A DNA stretch of 64,000 bases, taken from NCBI RefSeq assembly GCF_048544455.1, contig NC_133536.1, positions 200,139,325 to 200,203,324 on the forward strand, given 5' to 3'. Each line of letters begins with the position of its first letter. Positions within the stretch are counted from its first letter, which is position 1. Positions 1-10,922 of this stretch are shown here, piece after piece. Under the pieces are notes generated by a model. It had not been told where the DNA came from. It worked only from the letters and a program-made list of their open reading frames with translations, and searched no databases. A program made the position numbers and the translations under genes. The DNA is from Silene latifolia. Lineage: Eukaryota; Streptophyta; Magnoliopsida; Caryophyllales; Caryophyllaceae.

Positions 1-30
1 TCTCAGACAATGATTATTGATCCTTTACTT

Positions 31-421
31 CAGGGCCGCCCTGTGGCCGTGCAAGCGGTACGGCCGTACAGGGTCCCGACTTGAAGGGGGCCCAATCGTA
101 AGAAATATCCGCATTAGTTAATAATTAATTTAGCACGTATTTTATGTTGTTCAATTTTCAGAAAAATAAGGCCATCGAACTCGGGTGGCATCTCTTCTTT
201 ATCATCCAACTAAACACCATGCTAATTAATTGTTGTTGAAGAATATAAAAGCAATATATTTATGTACTATATTGCTTCTAGAATTGAGAAATAAACCGGC
301 CATATAAAAATTACTCAAAATAGTTAATATACGTTTTTTCAATTATTTTTTTAATAAAAATGATACCGGAACCCCTCTATAAGATTTCGCACAGGGCCCC
401 AAAACAACCGGGATGGCCCTG
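31..421. mobile_element. Non-autonomous hAT element (MITE)
   Basis: The 391-bp unit begins CAGGGCCGCCCTG and ends CCGGGATGGCCCTG, so its ends form short imperfect terminal inverted repeats (CAGGGCC). It is flanked by a perfect 8-bp direct repeat, CTTTACTT, at 23-30 and 422-429. An 8-bp target duplication with CAGGG-type ends is the hallmark of the hAT superfamily. There is no coding capacity, so it would need a transposase supplied elsewhere. Confidence 0.85.
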
Positions 422-429
422 CTTTACTT

Positions 430-2675
430 ACATCCATGCAAGTCCAATTAATTTAGGTTCGTATTTGTAAGTATGTAACGGTTGTGCACGCATTGGCAAA
501 AAAACGTAAGTACTCATTCATTAACTAGTGGCATATATGTGAATAGTAGATATGAAATCTAATTGGTAGGGTATGATTACCCCTGAAGGATACGAATTAG
601 GACCATTTGTACTAAATACATACTGATTAATATGTGTAGGTAGATGCATGGTGGTTGGAAATTATTGATGCATCTAAATGTATAAATCACATAATCATTT
701 ATTTGGATGGTAATTGGAGCTCAACTCTACTACACATGCTACTATTGATTTTGTAGACATGATGGCTTCAGCCTCATCAAACCCGAACTTCTGTCACATT
801 TTCGTGTTTTATCTTGTATCTCACTATTTTTATTTTCCGACACATAATTATCTTCTGATGATATATATAAGTATTTTCAATGATTAATGTTTATGTGTTA
901 AATGAAAATGTAATGACACACAAATTGGGATGACAGATAATCCAAACTCCATCTTAATGGGTCATGGAACCTAACTAGCTTTTATTATACTTCAAAATTT
1001 ATTCCAATTGGTTCCATTTCGTTATCTAATACTGTAAGGAACAAACTAAGAATGTCTAATAGTCTTTTCAGCATAATTAAGAGGCTTCGAGTTTGAGGTT
1101 AAGATTTTGCAAAATTTTATATCACAACAGTTTTATAATAAATTTATCATAATGCGAGACACGTAAATATGAGATCGTTTTTGAAGGGATAATGACAACT
1201 AAGATATTTGATACTCTATGTATACACTAATGTTAAATTTATAATCGGCATAACTTAAATTACGGGAGTTAGATGACGGAAATTAAAAATTTACTAGATA
1301 CACGTATTGGCCTGGCCCGGCCCCGACCATTTATTCACAAACAATCAATATTTTCCGTTATTGGATAATTGATTTGTGACAACAATGGAGAAAAAATCCA
1401 AAAAAAACTGTTATCATACGTCGCCCATCTCTTGCTGATTATAACCGAGCAAGATATAATGAAGCCTCATGCAACTTACGTACGTCTTTAACACTATTCT
1501 GTATGTGTGCCCATACTTCGACTATAAACAAGAGCTTAAAATGAACACTCGTACGCTACTAGACTTTTGCTGGATGCTGGCTTTTATTAAGAGAAATCGT
1601 AATAATAAATTTGTAATTAACAAATTGTTGTTTAGGTTATGTCCTTCGACCTTCGGTCATCGTGAGATCCAACACATTACGGTATTACACATGTAATTAA
1701 CTAATTATGTTGTTGATATGGATTAACTTACTACGGTTTAGCAATTAATAGGAAACGAGTCAGACAAGCGTGGAGATCAGAAAGCTTAACTCGTATAATT
1801 AAGACCGTTTAATCGTATATAAAAACATCTCGAATATTCATTAAAGTTCGATATTTATCTTTCCATTATAAGTAAGTTTTTTGTACAATGACTCGACGAC
1901 TCGATGAGAGAGTCTCATAAAAAAAAATGCATATTACATTATTACCATCCCGGATGCATGAGGAGGAATTTATAGCTACAGCGTACTAGTACGTTTTTTG
2001 TTCCTACTTTTGTAGCTATCGTTCTGGCACAACTATCTCTCTCGTCATTTATAACATCCACAACTATAAAACCAAAAATCTTGTTAGCCCTATATAATCG
2101 CAAGGAGCATCAAAGGAACATAAAATGCTGACTTTGCTTGTGATATTATCCACATATGTGATATTGTAATATACGGAGTATTACGTAATTACGTATCATG
2201 CATCATGCATTACATGCACATAAACATGCCGATGATGCATACAATGCAGAGGTATTTAATTTTGGTCTATAATTAGTAAGTTGCTTATTAACAGAAAAAA
2301 AAAAATTTATTGATGAAACAAACAAATTTAATGTGTTGTACGTATAACTCTCAAGAGGTTTTATACCTCTATTCCCCTAACTCAATCATAAAGGAAATAA
2401 GAAAACTTATATACAGAAATATATCAAAGATAATATTTCGTAATAAGAAATATTGGTATATAATATTTCTAAGGAGTAGTAGGGAGTAATATTTAATTAT
2501 TATTATGATAATCATGTACCTATCTTAAGAATATCCTAAAAACGTGTGAACAATTATAATTATCAATGAGTGAGCTTGTTATGAAATTATGCATGTACCA
2601 AATGAAATAGATATTTTAAGCCATAATCAATAACAAAAGGAGTACGAAAAATACATAAAAAAATACGATAAAGTG
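430..2675. other. AT-rich intergenic stretch, no gene seen
   Basis: Only short, composition-driven reading frames occur, such as 75 codons at 1469-1696, with no recognisable domain. I see no RNA gene and no element with paired ends. Confidence 0.6.
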
Positions 2676-2698
2676 GTCACTCAATAATTTAGTGAGAA
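2676..2698 (+). repeat. 23-bp direct repeat, left copy
   Basis: The same 23 bases recur at 9190-9212 and abut the two outer ends of the Copia relic. The repeat is itself nearly palindromic (TCACT ... AGTGA). It is far longer than the 5-bp duplication made by a Copia integrase. Confidence 0.85.
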
Positions 2699-2755
2699 TG
2701 CTCTTAACTCCTCTCTACATTCTCTCTAATTCTCTCTTCCCTTTATTTTATAACA
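2699..2755 (+). repeat. Truncated 5' LTR of the Copia relic
   Basis: These 57 bp match the last part of the 3' LTR (GCTCTTAACTCCTCTCTAC ... TTTTATAACA). The first ~150 bp expected from the 3' copy are absent, so the element is 5'-truncated inside its LTR. Confidence 0.75.
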
Positions 2756-2774
2756 CGTTATCAGCACGACGCTC
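2756..2774 (+). promoter_or_regulatory. Primer-binding site, half-tRNA type
   Basis: CGTTATCAGCACGACGC immediately follows the LTR end AACA. From memory, this resembles plant Copia primer sites that pair with the anticodon side of initiator tRNA-Met, unlike the usual TGGTATCAGAGC that pairs with the tRNA 3' end. Confidence 0.5.
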
Positions 2775-3420
2775 TATCCGAACTCATAATCATACATGTC
2801 TTTCGTCAAATATAATCATACACGTCTTTCGTCAAATATTGATCATTGAGGTATGTTTATTGAACTCGGTTTGGAAATCAATTTAATTGTGTAAGTTTCC
2901 TAACCATTGTTAAATTCTCGCATCCAAACATACACTAATTTGGTAATCACTTTCTTTTTGTCCTTTGTCGTTAATAATCATTGTTTATTATAGCCGCTTG
3001 ATTTGTGTTCCACCTTTTCAGTATTAATGAATTCTCTTATTTTGCTTTAGCCTCTAATGCTATTTTGTCATGCAATTTGTCTTTCTTGGCTAGATGACCA
3101 TCATTATATTCGTATAATCACGAGTGATAAATAGCACGAAACCCTCATTAATTAAAAAAAAAACCGAATTGATAGAAGGAAAGTGGGGGAAGACATAATC
3201 ATTAAGATGGTCATACAACAAAGATAATAGCTTGTGTTTATCACACTTAATCACGCCAGTTAAGTTTTTCTAGTACAGTTTTCTTCCATATACCGATATA
3301 CGTATAAGTACTTAATTTTGTTTTATAATCGTCAAGATTTTGATTCCTATATCTAAAAAGAAGTACGGAGCATTTGTTACAAAATATATATAAGTTTTGA
3401 AAAGGGACATATCATATATT

Positions 3421-6400
3421 TTTTGGCCTCAAGTTCCAAAATATTTATTTTATTAAGATGAGAAATATGTCTGTATTATAACTTTGGCCAGAAGTTCAAA
3501 GTTTTAAAGGTGTGTACTAATTTAACACCGTCTCATCAGTACAATATATTCATATTGTATAAGTGTAAGTGGCTAGAAGTCCACGTCTATGAGTATATGA
3601 ATCGCTGTTCAATTTAAAGCGATCTTTATGAAAGACAAATTTATTTGCGAAATAATTCTTGTTCACCTGAAGTTGAACAGTATAATGAGATATGAAATTT
3701 GATTCATTCTTTGAAGTGAATGAGACATCTGATAAAGACTCTGTAGCAGAGATCGAGACTGTGGCGTTATGACAAGCCTAGTATTGCGGCCTTAATTGAG
3801 CCTAATAATGTGCCATTTGATGACCCAAATAAAGAAGCCTTAATTGAGCTTAATGGTGTGGCCTTATTGAGCCATATTCGTTCATCAAAAGAAATTTCTC
3901 TTAAAAGTCATGTGAGACTCTTATATGCGCGAAGTTTGATATGAGAAAGGGAAAAATTATTTACGGGTTTATATTTGACATTCATACTATGGCCTGAAGT
4001 TCATATGTAGTGTTTGCAAATAATTAAACTACGACCCGAAGTTCATAGTATTTACATATACATAATTATGACCTGAAGTTCATAATATTCACAGGTATTA
4101 AAACAGAGACCTGAACTTCATATTATTTACAGATTTTCAGTTTGTGTATAGTTAATATATATTAATCCGTATCAAAGTTTAGAAAGAAATCGAAGTTTAT
4201 GCATAGATGTTTATAAAATTGGAATAATATTTATTCTTGCCATTAATTTTAGTTTTTATACTTGCTATTGTTTACTACTATTGATGATTATTATCTCACA
4301 CTACTAGTTTGTCTTCCAGATTGTCTTCCATCATACTTCTCGCAATTATTTGGAAATTGTTTTTAATGTCTTGTTTTATACTTTTCATTAATCACTTAAT
4401 TAATTGGATATTTGTGGCATTGCTTTGCTATATCCTAAGACCAATTTAACGGCTTACAACTTGGATGAATTGGTAAGTAATCATCTCATCACATCATGTA
4501 CGTAGTATAACACATGCAATCTATTAGCTGGATTTGTCTCATTAATGGGTGCGTTTGTTTATTACAAGTATTTATTGATTTTAACTATTGAATCTTGTAA
4601 CAAAGACGTGATTATATACAAAAAGTTTGATATGAGTTTCATTATATTTGTTTATCTTATGATATAATAATTATATATGATATGAAAATACTCAAAGAGT
4701 AATACAGTTATGCTACCTATTGGAATATTGATGAGTCTTGCTTACATATTTTGAGACACCTGTTGTGTCCTATGCCACATCGTTTATCTTGCCAGATAGA
4801 AAATTTTAATTGGAGTTTATATGAGATAAATATTGCTAACCACATGTTAATTATAGTCAACGACTAAAATGTGGTATGTGATAAGACACATTCTATTATT
4901 ATGAAAAATTGCCATGAATTATATTGTGGGCAATTAAGAAAGTTGACTTGAAATAATCCAGATGTGACAATTAAGGTCATCCGGGTTCCTATTATACCCG
5001 TTTTGATAAACCTGAAGTTTATCCTAAGGAACATATAAGTGCTGAAACTCTCTCGTGTAAATTTATTAAAGGCAAGACATTACACGAAGACTGAGTATAT
5101 TTAATATTGGAGATCACAGTTTGATTATTATATGGAATCGTTAGTCTCCGAATTGGGCATTGTGATTCAGCACACTTAAAATCCAACTGCATTATATGTT
5201 ACTCCCCAAAAGATTTTGTTAATGTACAAAAATGCCCATATAAATTCTTATCGGTGATATAATAAATTAAGGTCTAAAGTGGTTATGGTTTTTACCACCT
5301 TAGGGGGAGAATGATAAGGAAAAGTTGGTAAAAAACAAACAAGAATATTATCCCCGACTGGACCTGAAATTCAGTGGTTTGTTTTCAATATGAAATACAT
5401 CAAATGGAGGTTCATGGAATTAGAAATTATGGTATTCATTTGGTTATGAAGATGTATTATGATACCACTTTTATCACCTTATCAAAATGTGATATGTTTA
5501 CATTAAAATCTATGATTTAGTTATAGACAGATTAGCCCTATATGTGGTATAGTGAGTTATAAATTAGTCATAAAAAGTATATGTAATGAAAATTAGATTC
5601 TTGCCAAATTGAACAATAACCACACGTGGAATGTAGTGTGAGAGTCATATCGGTTCACATATTTTAAGTAATAAGAAAACGGCAAGCATGGGCAGTTGGT
5701 ACTCCTATGGAGTAACGAAATTTGGATGTCCCGGAAGTGACATAGATATCTGAATGATAATAGATGACCTATATAGAAAATGAATGGTAACAAATATATT
5801 CAGATATCATTGATTCAGTACTGATAATATCGCAAGATATTGAAATTATATCGATATATTTAAGGAACCGATATGCATTTACGCTCGGAGTTTAATGGAC
5901 TAGAAAATGGGGATTTTATATTTAAGTCCATAATTTTATTGTCGACACATAATCAATGATTATGAATGAGCTCATCATGGACCTGAAGTCCATCCATTGA
6001 CATGGAGTCAATCAAAATTATGAATATTGGAAAAGAAAACTGTACAGTTTGCATTTTGAGTCATCATCATGTGCATATAGAGAGTAAGTTTATCATTGCA
6101 TATTAATTTTAATATTTAATTTATTATTATTGCATATTTGTTAGCATATGTCATTTAGCACTTAGTTTCATATCATATGCATGCACATGTTTCATAATAT
6201 AATTTTGAATGGATAATGTTGGAAAGGAGAAATATATTATGATCTACTCCTTTGTGGAAAACTCCCTGTAGGAGCTTCTTATAAATGATCATCAATTGTT
6301 AATGGTTGATCAATTGAGTTATTGAAAACTCTTGATGAAATATATAAACCTCTACAATACGATTGAAAAAATCGTGATTAGTTCTAAAATGGAACATCAA

Positions 6401-6527
6401 AACTCCTATTGAGTTTATTTGAAATTGTTATTGTCTCAACCTGAAGTTTGAGCATAAGAAAATAATGATTTAAATGAGCTTCATGCTAAACATGTGAAAT
6501 TTAGTTTATGGTCCAGAAGTACCATAA
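3421..6527 (+). repeat. Array of 12 short hairpins with a conserved loop
   Basis: Hairpins lie at 3421-3441, 3480-3503, 3569-3584, 3660-3679, 3988-4005, 4028-4049, 4065-4086, 5005-5023, 5357-5375, 5977-5993, 6435-6452 and 6506-6527. Each has a loop close to CCTGAAGT (variants CCAGAAGT, CTAGAAGT, CCCGAAGT). Stem sequences differ from one to the next but are self-complementary: AACTTTGG/TCAAAGTT, ATTATGA/TCATAAT, GATAAA/TTTATC, CTCAA/TTGAG, TTATGGT/ACCATAA. The one at 4028 has an internal mismatch. They sit in the non-coding interior of the Copia relic. Confidence 0.85.
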
Positions 6528-7247
6528 CGATTGGAAAGTAATGTAGTCAAAGTCTACAATGAGAATGCCAATTTATACATATGTTGTTTAGCAAAGAAAA
6601 TCGCTCAAAAGTATTGGATGATTTATTCAATAATTATCGGATTGATTCTCCTTAAGATAAGGAATTAAGGAATGATGGCTACACTCTTTTTCCCTTCGAC
6701 TAGGTTTTTTTTTCTCCCAATGGGTTTTTCCTAGCAAGGTTTTTAACGAGGTAGCACAATAAGCACATTGATACGCTATGATTATTAAGATGAGTTATTC
6801 TTAACATATAATGTTATGTCATCTATCAAGAAGTTCCCTATCACTATTGTGGAAAATATTATTTGAAATGAAGATCCAAGAGTCATCACAAATGACTGCA
6901 CCCATATTGTGAGAATTAAAGAAATATGAAGATTGAAATTATCAAGGATTTGGTTATCAACTATAATTGATTTTATTCAACTATCGAGACGAGAAGTTAC
7001 GTTAAAGCATGGTTCATTTCAAGATACATCAAGTTATGTAGTCATCAGGGGGAGTAGACACGCGTTGTACTCTTTTTCCTTATCCATGGTTTTGTCCCAC
7101 TGAGTTTTCCATGGAAAGGTTTTAACGAGACAACTATTATTATGCGTGTTTGAAGATTAGTGTACTGTTTTCCTTCGCCAGTGTTTTTCCCAAGAGATTT
7201 TTCTAGTGAGGTTTTTAACGAGGCATTTTCTTCAATAATGAACATCC

Positions 7248-7255
7248 AAGGGGAG
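7248..7255 (+). promoter_or_regulatory. Polypurine tract of the Copia relic
   Basis: AAGGGGAG directly precedes the 3' LTR start TGTTATGAAATATT at 7256. This is the expected site for plus-strand priming. Confidence 0.65.
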
Positions 7256-7413
7256 TGTTATGAAATATTATTATGTAATATTATATGGATGTCCATATGT
7301 TAGGATATTCTAGAGATATTATATTATGGAAACTCTACCCTATTGTATGTGTATATAAACCCTCTCATAATGCAATAATACACAGTTTTGTCTCCCTTAC
7401 TTTCGCTCTTAAC
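7256..7413 (+). repeat. 3' LTR of the Copia relic, first part
   Basis: It starts TGTTATG after the polypurine tract, and contains a TATA-like stretch (TGTATATAAACC near 7350). It is interrupted after 7413 and resumes at 9143-9189, ending AACA. The undivided LTR would be about 205 bp. Confidence 0.65.
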
Positions 7414-9130
7414 AATTTGTTATTGTTAACGCTTTCTCTTTCTAAACTCTTTGTCTCTCTAAAACTAACAAAAAAACCCTAATTTTTCCTGTTGAGCCGC
7501 CGCATCTCCCAATCACACACTTCCCCTTCATTTCCCCCTCCTCTTTCGCCGGAGATGGGGCCTTCCCTTGCCCTATCTCCGGCGAATGCTCACGCCTCCG
7601 ATCTGTTTCTGTTATCTATGGCTTGTTTCTCACCTCTTTTTGGCTTGACGGTGCTTGATTCCATCCCGTTGTCCGGCTGGCTGCGTTGAAGTTTTGCGTC
7701 GTGCTCCGAGGTCGTTCCGTTCCTCCGTGTCCCCTGTCCTGTCATCGAAAGTCTCGCCTGCAACCGGGGGTGTTTCCCCTCTCCCTCGCCCCTTCCCCAC
7801 CCCTGGTATGTTCCCGTTCCCTTGAGGTCGACGGTCTGGTCAATGAGTCTGGCTCTTATTGGTGTTTTGTTTTTTGGTTATGGTGATGGTCTTGGGTCGT
7901 TTTGGTGGTCTCCCCTTCCCCTCGCCCCCTCCCCCCACCATTTCGGTCCCATTACCTGTTTCTCTTGTGTCGGGCTTTGTAGTAGTTTTGGTCGGTGTTT
8001 TGTTGCAGGATGACCGATGGTCCTGGGGGGGTTCAGTTTGGAATTTGGAGTCTCGGGGTCTTTATCGGGTTTTTGGTGTGTGCTGGTTTTTCTTGTCGGT
8101 CGTGGATGGTTTGTCGAGTATGTTTCGTCCTCTGGTTGGGGTGCGGTCATGGTTGTCGGGTTTCTTTTCGGTTTGCTTGAGGCGTTGCTGGGGAGGGTGG
8201 AATTGGGGTGTTTGGCAGTGTCGTCGTTTGGGTCGGATGCGGTGGGTCCATCTCTGATTAATGCTTCTTTCCGGTCTTTTGTGTATTTTATTAATTCAAA
8301 TAATAAACTCTTGGTGGGTTGGGGTGTCCTGTCCCCTTCTCCATGGGTTAAGTAGGACGATTGGTACTTTGCATTGGGTCAGTGTTGAGCCTAATTCTTT
8401 GCAGTCTGCAGAGATGGTTTTGATTAGGGGGAATTTCAAGTGGTTTCCTCCGTTAGTTTCCACCTATTTACTCGCTTTTCTTGGCTATGGGGTTCTGGTC
8501 AGCGGGATTTGTGGTACAAAGTGTAAGAGTTTTCTCTCCTCTGGAGACAGATTTGTGTGGTCTGCTTTCCGTCTTTTCTTTCTACGTCCCTGGGGCGTAA
8601 GTGCACTTTGTTTTCTCTCGTTGGGTCAAGGGGCTCGTTGGTTTCCAGATAAGGTGTATCACAGCCAAGGAGATGAATCTCCGAGATACTTCATTGGGTC
8701 TTGTTGTAGGTATTTCTCCGCGGCTGTTTTGATTAAGACGAGTATTAATGAGTTTGTGGAGGGTCGTTGGTTTTCTGAGGAAGATTTTCACAGCCAAGGA
8801 GATGAATCTCCGAGACCTTTTTTTAGGTCTTGTTGCAGGTATTTTTCCGAAGCTACATCTATCAAGACAAGCAAAGATGAGTCTTTTCCTTTGGCCAGCG
8901 TTGCTCATCCATTAGTGATTGGGGTGGAGTTTGAGTTTGAAGAGCGTGTTTCGACTTCAGTCGTACGCCATCAACACGACGTTGTTTACCGATGCAATTG
9001 TTACCATGCTTTAGTTTATGTTTTTAGTAGCTCTATGGTGTTTTATGTTGTAGTTTATAGGTATGGTTTAGTGAGCCGTACCACTATAATGTAAAACTCT
9101 TTCTTCACAGCTGTCAAAAAAAAAAAAAAA
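7414..9130 (+). mobile_element. Poly(A)-tailed retroposon (LINE-like or retroposed transcript)
   Basis: The 1.7-kb insert is flanked by a perfect 12-bp duplication, TTCGCTCTTAAC, at 7402-7413 and 9131-9142, and ends in about 15 A residues. That is the signature of target-primed reverse transcription. The 5' part looks like a plant transcript leader (pyrimidine-rich, AACCCTAATTTTTCC), then a segment much richer in G and C than its surroundings. No reverse transcriptase is encoded. It could be a non-autonomous LINE relative or a retroposed host transcript; I cannot decide. Confidence 0.75.
8261..9094 (+). CDS. Unidentified 277-codon frame inside the retroposon
   Basis: I do not recognise this protein. 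The frame spans the 3' half of the retroposon and stops shortly before its poly(A) tail. Its C-terminal half has two copies of a roughly 40-residue unit, around residues 125-170 and 168-210, sharing the core HSQGDESPR followed by F, SCCRYFS, IKTS and E. The repeat is also visible in DNA (8640-8760 and 8767-8885), each with the small hairpin GGAGATGAATCTCC. The N-terminus is hydrophobic, but I see no known domain. It may be fortuitous, since a 108-codon frame runs antisense over the same bases. Confidence 0.3.
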   Translation: MLLSGLLCILLIQIINSWWVGVSCPLLHGLSRTIGTLHWVSVEPNSLQSAEMVLIRGNFKWFPPLVSTYLLAFLGYGVLVSGICGTKCKSFLSSGDRFVWSAFRLFFLRPWGVSALCFLSLGQGARWFPDKVYHSQGDESPRYFIGSCCRYFSAAVLIKTSINEFVEGRWFSEEDFHSQGDESPRPFFRSCCRYFSEATSIKTSKDESFPLASVAHPLVIGVEFEFEERVSTSVVRHQHDVVYRCNCYHALVYVFSSSMVFYVVVYRYGLVSRTTIM

Positions 9131-9189
9131 TTCGCTCTTAACTCCTCTCTACATTCTCTCTAATTCTCTATTCCCTTTATTTTATAACA

Positions 9190-9212
9190 GTCACTCAATA
9201 ATTTAGTGAGAA
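9190..9212 (+). repeat. 23-bp direct repeat, right copy
   Basis: It is identical to 2676-2698 and begins exactly after the 3' LTR terminus AACA. The flank beyond it (ACCGTCTCTCT) differs from that beyond the left copy. Confidence 0.85.
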
Positions 9213-9724
9213 ACCGTCTCTCTAATGTTTTTATAAATTATCAAATAATACTCCTTATTTGTGTTTGCACCGCTTTCTCAAAATTCTCTCCATATATCCA
9301 GGTAAACAGACGTAAATAACAATAACGACATTTGTCTTAACAATAACAGTAACAACAATTGTATTGGCTGTTTTTTATGTTTGTTGAAAAATATACGAGT
9401 TTTATTTTTATAAGAAATGAAAAGGTCGGTTATCGCCTATCGGTTTGTAACGGAAAATTTGTTGGATTAAATGTAACAAAATAGTGAACATGTTTCGTGT
9501 ATGTATCTCGCACCTGAATGTTAATGCTGGATAGTTAATTTTGTAGCTCTGTTTGTTGCGGCAACCATTACGTACGTTGTCATTAATTAAAACCGGCGCA
9601 ATGCAACCACAACTACAAACCCAATAAATCTCATCCTCATGATCTCACCTTCTCAAATATCATCATCACCAACAATAATATACATAAGATAACGGATATA
9701 TATATGACACAAATATTACATAAA

Positions 9725-9955
9725 TACTATCCTACAACTAGTTGTATATTAACATTATACAACCGCTTCAAAGTTGTTGAGCTCACACAAAGTTGTTGAG
9801 CTGTTTTGCAAGTTATTGAGCTATTTTATGAAGTTATCGAGCTTAATAATTATTCTGTTAAGCGCAATAACTTTGTAGCAGAACTCGATAACTTTATAAC
9901 AAAGCTCAACTATATTAATAAGTTGTATATACAACCAGTTGTATAATACATTAAC
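9725..9955. repeat. Fold-back repeat with internal repeated units
   Basis: The outer ends (CTACAACTAGTTGTATA and TATACAACCAGTTGTATAA) are inverted relative to each other. The left half carries repeats of AAAGTTGTTGAGCT and similar; the right half carries the complement (CTCGATAACTTT, CAATAACTTTG). The whole can fold on itself like a MITE, but no clear target duplication was found. Confidence 0.5.
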
Positions 9956-10283
9956 TGCAAATACTTAGCTTTCCATAAGGACGATGTATATATATTATAA
10001 AATAGTAAATCTTCTTTGAGTCTGTCTCTCACTAATCACTAATATTAATGAGAGACAACTAATAAATATACTAAAAACTAACTAAAAATAAAGATATAAC
10101 AATAAATTAAAATAATAACTATCTCTTATGAGAGGTGTCTCTCATTAATGATAATTTGATACCGCCTCTCTTACTGCCTTATAAAAGAGAAAAACTTTTA
10201 TTTCACTTAATTGTTACATTAAAAAAAAAAACAATTGTTTGTTGATTAGACAATCCATTGATCCAAACTTCTAACCCGGTTTG

Positions 10284-10395
10284 ACAAGCACATTACCTTT
10301 TTCAATCAGAAAACTTAAATAATAAGCTCCCTAACCTTTACAAGCACATTACCTTTTTCAATAAGAAAACTTAAATAATAAGCTCCATCATTGCC
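10284..10395 (+). repeat. Two-copy 56-bp tandem duplication
   Basis: Units starting ACAAGCACATTACCTTTTTC at 10284 and 10340 are nearly identical, including the shared AAACTTAAATAATAAGCTCC. Confidence 0.8.
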
Positions 10396-10795
10396 TAATC
10401 CTTGCAACTCTTTCAAAATCACCATTCTTATTTAAAATCGTCGTAACTACTTAAAACAACTCTCACACCCGATTAAAATAAATAGAAATAAACGAAAGCT
10501 GTGAAAAATCTTCTGTTAAAACAGTCTTAAACAACACCATCTGATTTAAAATAACTATTGTTATCATTTCCCAATCTACATGTTCAATCACACATTATTA
10601 ATCATCTAACCTCACACCTTAGCTACTACTCCTCCTACCATACCCTCCTAGCTACTAGAAATAAATACACAATATACAAAGACTGAGAAATATCCCAACA
10701 GAAATAATTAAATTCATGCTTGTACTCTAGTGTCACTCATTTATTCAGTGTATATGTCATCAATTAATGCTTGATCACTATATCATACTCCCCAC

Positions 10796-10806
10796 TTATT
10801 TTATAG
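10796..10806 (+). promoter_or_regulatory. Probable TATA box of the DUF688-like gene
   Basis: TTATTTTATAG lies about 117 bp before the start codon at 10923, a normal distance for a plant promoter with a short leader. Assigned by position and sequence only. Confidence 0.4.
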
Positions 10807-10922
10807 CCACATCCCATGTGTTATACACCCTCTAAGGAACCTTCATTTCACTCCTTAAATCTCCCCATTTCATTCATTTTCTCTTCTACAAATTCCCAAG
10901 ATTCAGATCTAGAGAGAAAAGT

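Larger units (their letters stand above)
2699..9189 (+). mobile_element. Degenerate Ty1/copia-type LTR retrotransposon
   Basis: A partial 5' LTR (2699-2755) is followed by a primer-site-like sequence (from 2756). A non-coding interior carries repeated motifs near 6670-7250 of the kind found upstream of the 3' LTR in plant Copia elements (CTCTTTTTCCTT ... AAGGTTTTTAACGAGG). A polypurine tract and a 3' LTR (7256-7413 plus 9143-9189) follow. No gag or pol frame survives. The 3' LTR is split by a retroposon. The whole element lies between 23-bp direct repeats instead of a 5-bp duplication. The class rests on LTR/PPT layout and motif memory, not on protein. Confidence 0.7.
9213..10795. other. Intergenic, upstream of the DUF688-like gene
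   Basis: Long AT-rich stretch with a fold-back repeat (9725-9955), inverted TCTCTCA/TGAGAGA motifs (10020-10165) and a short tandem duplication (10284-10395). No coding sequence seen. Confidence 0.6.

Noticed and set aside
1469..2886. Short frames of 64-75 codons
   Set aside because: They occur in AT-rich DNA without promoter, homology or domain; the second overlaps the truncated LTR and primer site.
8582..8908. 108-codon minus-strand frame
   Set aside because: It is antisense to the duplicated HSQGDESPR region, with no independent support.
10015..10165. Possible MITE with TCTCTCA/TGAGAGA words
   Set aside because: Inverted words are present, but I could not define matching ends or a target duplication.
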